Assembly: GCA_009704285.1 (NCBI GenBank)
Contig: WLEM01000027.1
Span: forward strand, 1-6,697
DNA from: Actinomycetota bacterium
Lineage (GTDB): Bacteria; Actinomycetota; Actinomycetes; Nanopelagicales; Nanopelagicaceae
Direction: 5' to 3'
Length of the DNA: 6,697 bases
A program made the position numbers and the translations under genes. Each line of letters begins with the position of its first letter. Position 1 is the first letter of the stretch. This document shows positions 5,781 through 6,697 of this stretch, one piece after another. The notes under the pieces were generated by a model. The model ran no database searches and was not told the origin of the DNA. It was given only the letters and a program-made list of their open reading frames with translations.

Positions 5781-5783
5781 CTA

Positions 5784-6697
5784 ATGCGAATTGCAGTGCC
5801 TAAGGAAACCAAGCAAGGTGAAAAACGAGTTGCTTTGGTGCCAGATATCATTTCTAAATTGACTAAAGCCGGTCTTGAAGTAGTGATTGAATCAAAAGCT
5901 GGGATTGCTGCCGAATACTCTGATCAACAATTTATTGATGCTGGCGCTCAGGTCAAAACGGGTGATGTGTTAACTGCAAGTGATGTTGTCTTATCAGTAC
6001 AACCATTGACGGTTAATCAAATAAAATCATTGAAAAAAGGTGCTATTACTATCTCCTTTTTGTCCCCTACAACTGCTGCAGATGTAATTGATGCTGCAGT
6101 TAGTGCTGGCGTTACGGCAATTTCATTAGAGATGGTGCCAAGAATCTCTCGTGCTCAATCCATGGATGCTCTAACCTCTCAAGCACTCTGCGCTGGATAC
6201 AAGGCTTCGTTAGTAGCAGCAGAGCTATCGCCAAAATTCTTCCCGCTATTGATGACAGCTGCAGGAACTGTTACCCCTGCCAAAGTTGTGGTGTTAGGTG
6301 CTGGTGTTGCAGGGCTGCAAGCAATAGCAACTGCAAAAAGATTGGGTGCGGTGGTCTCAGCATATGATGTTCGTCCAGCCTCAGCTGATGAAGTTAAATC
6401 TATGGGAGCAAAGTTCATCACCTTAGAACTTGAAGCATTAGAGGGTGCTGGTGGATATGCCCGAGAGATGACACAAGAGCGCGCAAATAAGCAACGAGAA
6501 TTGTTATCACCCTACATTGCAGCTGCAGATGTATTAATCACAACGGCGGCGGTGCCAGGTAGAACTGCGCCAATGTTAGTAACTGCGCAAATGGTTTCTC
6601 AAATGACACCTGGCTCAGTTGTAGTTGATTTAGCAGCTGAAAGTGGTGGAAATGTTGAAGGATCTGTTGCAGGTGAAATTATTACCACATCGGGTGG
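5784..6697 (+). CDS. pntA: NAD(P) transhydrogenase alpha subunit, N-terminal part (runs off window)
   Basis: Open frame from the ATG at 5784 to the window edge, 304 codons without a stop. Membrane transhydrogenase uses the proton-motive force to transfer hydride from NADH to NADP+, making NADPH; this is the NAD(H)-binding domain I, on the cytoplasmic side. Seen: MRIAVPKET and RVALVP at the start; the mobile RQD region PRISRAQSMDALTSQ with R120, Q125 and D128; the Rossmann motif VVVLGAGVAGLQAIATA (168-184) followed by AYDVRPA; EGAGGYAREM (220-229); TTAAVPGRTAPML and VVDLAAESGGN. These distinguish it from alanine dehydrogenase, which shares the fold. Because the end is missing I cannot tell the fused PntA form from the split PntAA/PntAB form usual in Actinobacteria. 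pntB is expected further downstream. It may be co-transcribed with argF. Confidence 0.95.
   Translation, partial: MRIAVPKETKQGEKRVALVPDIISKLTKAGLEVVIESKAGIAAEYSDQQFIDAGAQVKTGDVLTASDVVLSVQPLTVNQIKSLKKGAITISFLSPTTAADVIDAAVSAGVTAISLEMVPRISRAQSMDALTSQALCAGYKASLVAAELSPKFFPLLMTAAGTVTPAKVVVLGAGVAGLQAIATAKRLGAVVSAYDVRPASADEVKSMGAKFITLELEALEGAGGYAREMTQERANKQRELLSPYIAAADVLITTAAVPGRTAPMLVTAQMVSQMTPGSVVVDLAAESGGNVEGSVAGEIITTSG

Noticed and set aside
5594..5851. 85-aa minus-strand ORF across the argF-pntA junction
   Set aside because: Overlaps conserved ends of two real genes on the other strand and has no family-like features.
6179..6421. 80-aa Ala/Thr-rich minus-strand ORF
   Set aside because: Antisense of the PntA Rossmann region; its composition simply mirrors the GC-rich alanine and glycine codons of pntA.
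5784..6697. Alanine dehydrogenase as an alternative for the last gene
   Set aside because: The fold is shared, but the SRAQSMDALTSQ region, EGAGGYAREM and TTAAVPGRTAPML segments are specific to transhydrogenase domain I.

Overview
The window looks like a low-GC, compact actinobacterial chromosome of the freshwater planktonic type (acI / Nanopelagicales-like). The clues are an actinorhodopsin, three families typical of Actinobacteria (DUF2017, DUF3039 and the WDD-type ClpS), tightly packed genes, and several starts that look leaderless. The taxonomic placement is inference from gene content and composition.

Layout. (1) 5-817, minus strand: murI, glutamate racemase, which supplies D-glutamate for peptidoglycan. 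(2) 818-1077: divergent intergenic region. (3) 1078-1848, plus strand: an actinorhodopsin light-driven proton pump with a strong Shine-Dalgarno and a possible 12-codon leader ORF, ended by a strong terminator at 1861-1894 that also serves the convergent operon. (4) 1900-4764, minus strand: a probable operon read DUF3039 -> secreted GH18 hydrolase -> clpS -> DUF2017, with gaps of 31 and 7 nt and then a 14-nt overlap. (5) 4765-4804: a 40-bp divergent promoter region. (6) 4805-5758, plus strand: argF, ornithine carbamoyltransferase. (7) 5784-6697, plus strand: the first 304 codons of the proton-translocating NAD(P) transhydrogenase alpha subunit (pntA), cut by the window edge.

How the genes relate. 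clpS, DUF2017 and murI belong to a neighbourhood also seen in mycobacteria (Rv1331 clpS, Rv1332 DUF2017, Rv1338 murI). Here the rhodopsin sits between DUF2017 and murI on the opposite strand, with its own leader and terminator, like an inserted one-gene cassette. The rhodopsin makes proton-motive force from light. The transhydrogenase can spend that force to make NADPH, so the window holds one producer and one consumer, though nothing shows they are co-regulated. ClpS is the N-end-rule adaptor for the Clp protease. The GH18 protein is exported and probably acts on a wall or extracellular glycan.

No CRISPR array, tRNA, rRNA, insertion sequence or phage gene was seen. No wholly new multi-gene system is evident. 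The points most worth a second look are the rhodopsin leader, the rhodopsin's position in the conserved cluster, its antenna-type glycine, the recurrent leaderless-promoter pattern, the divergent residues in ArgF, and the 16-bp-period repeat between argF and pntA.
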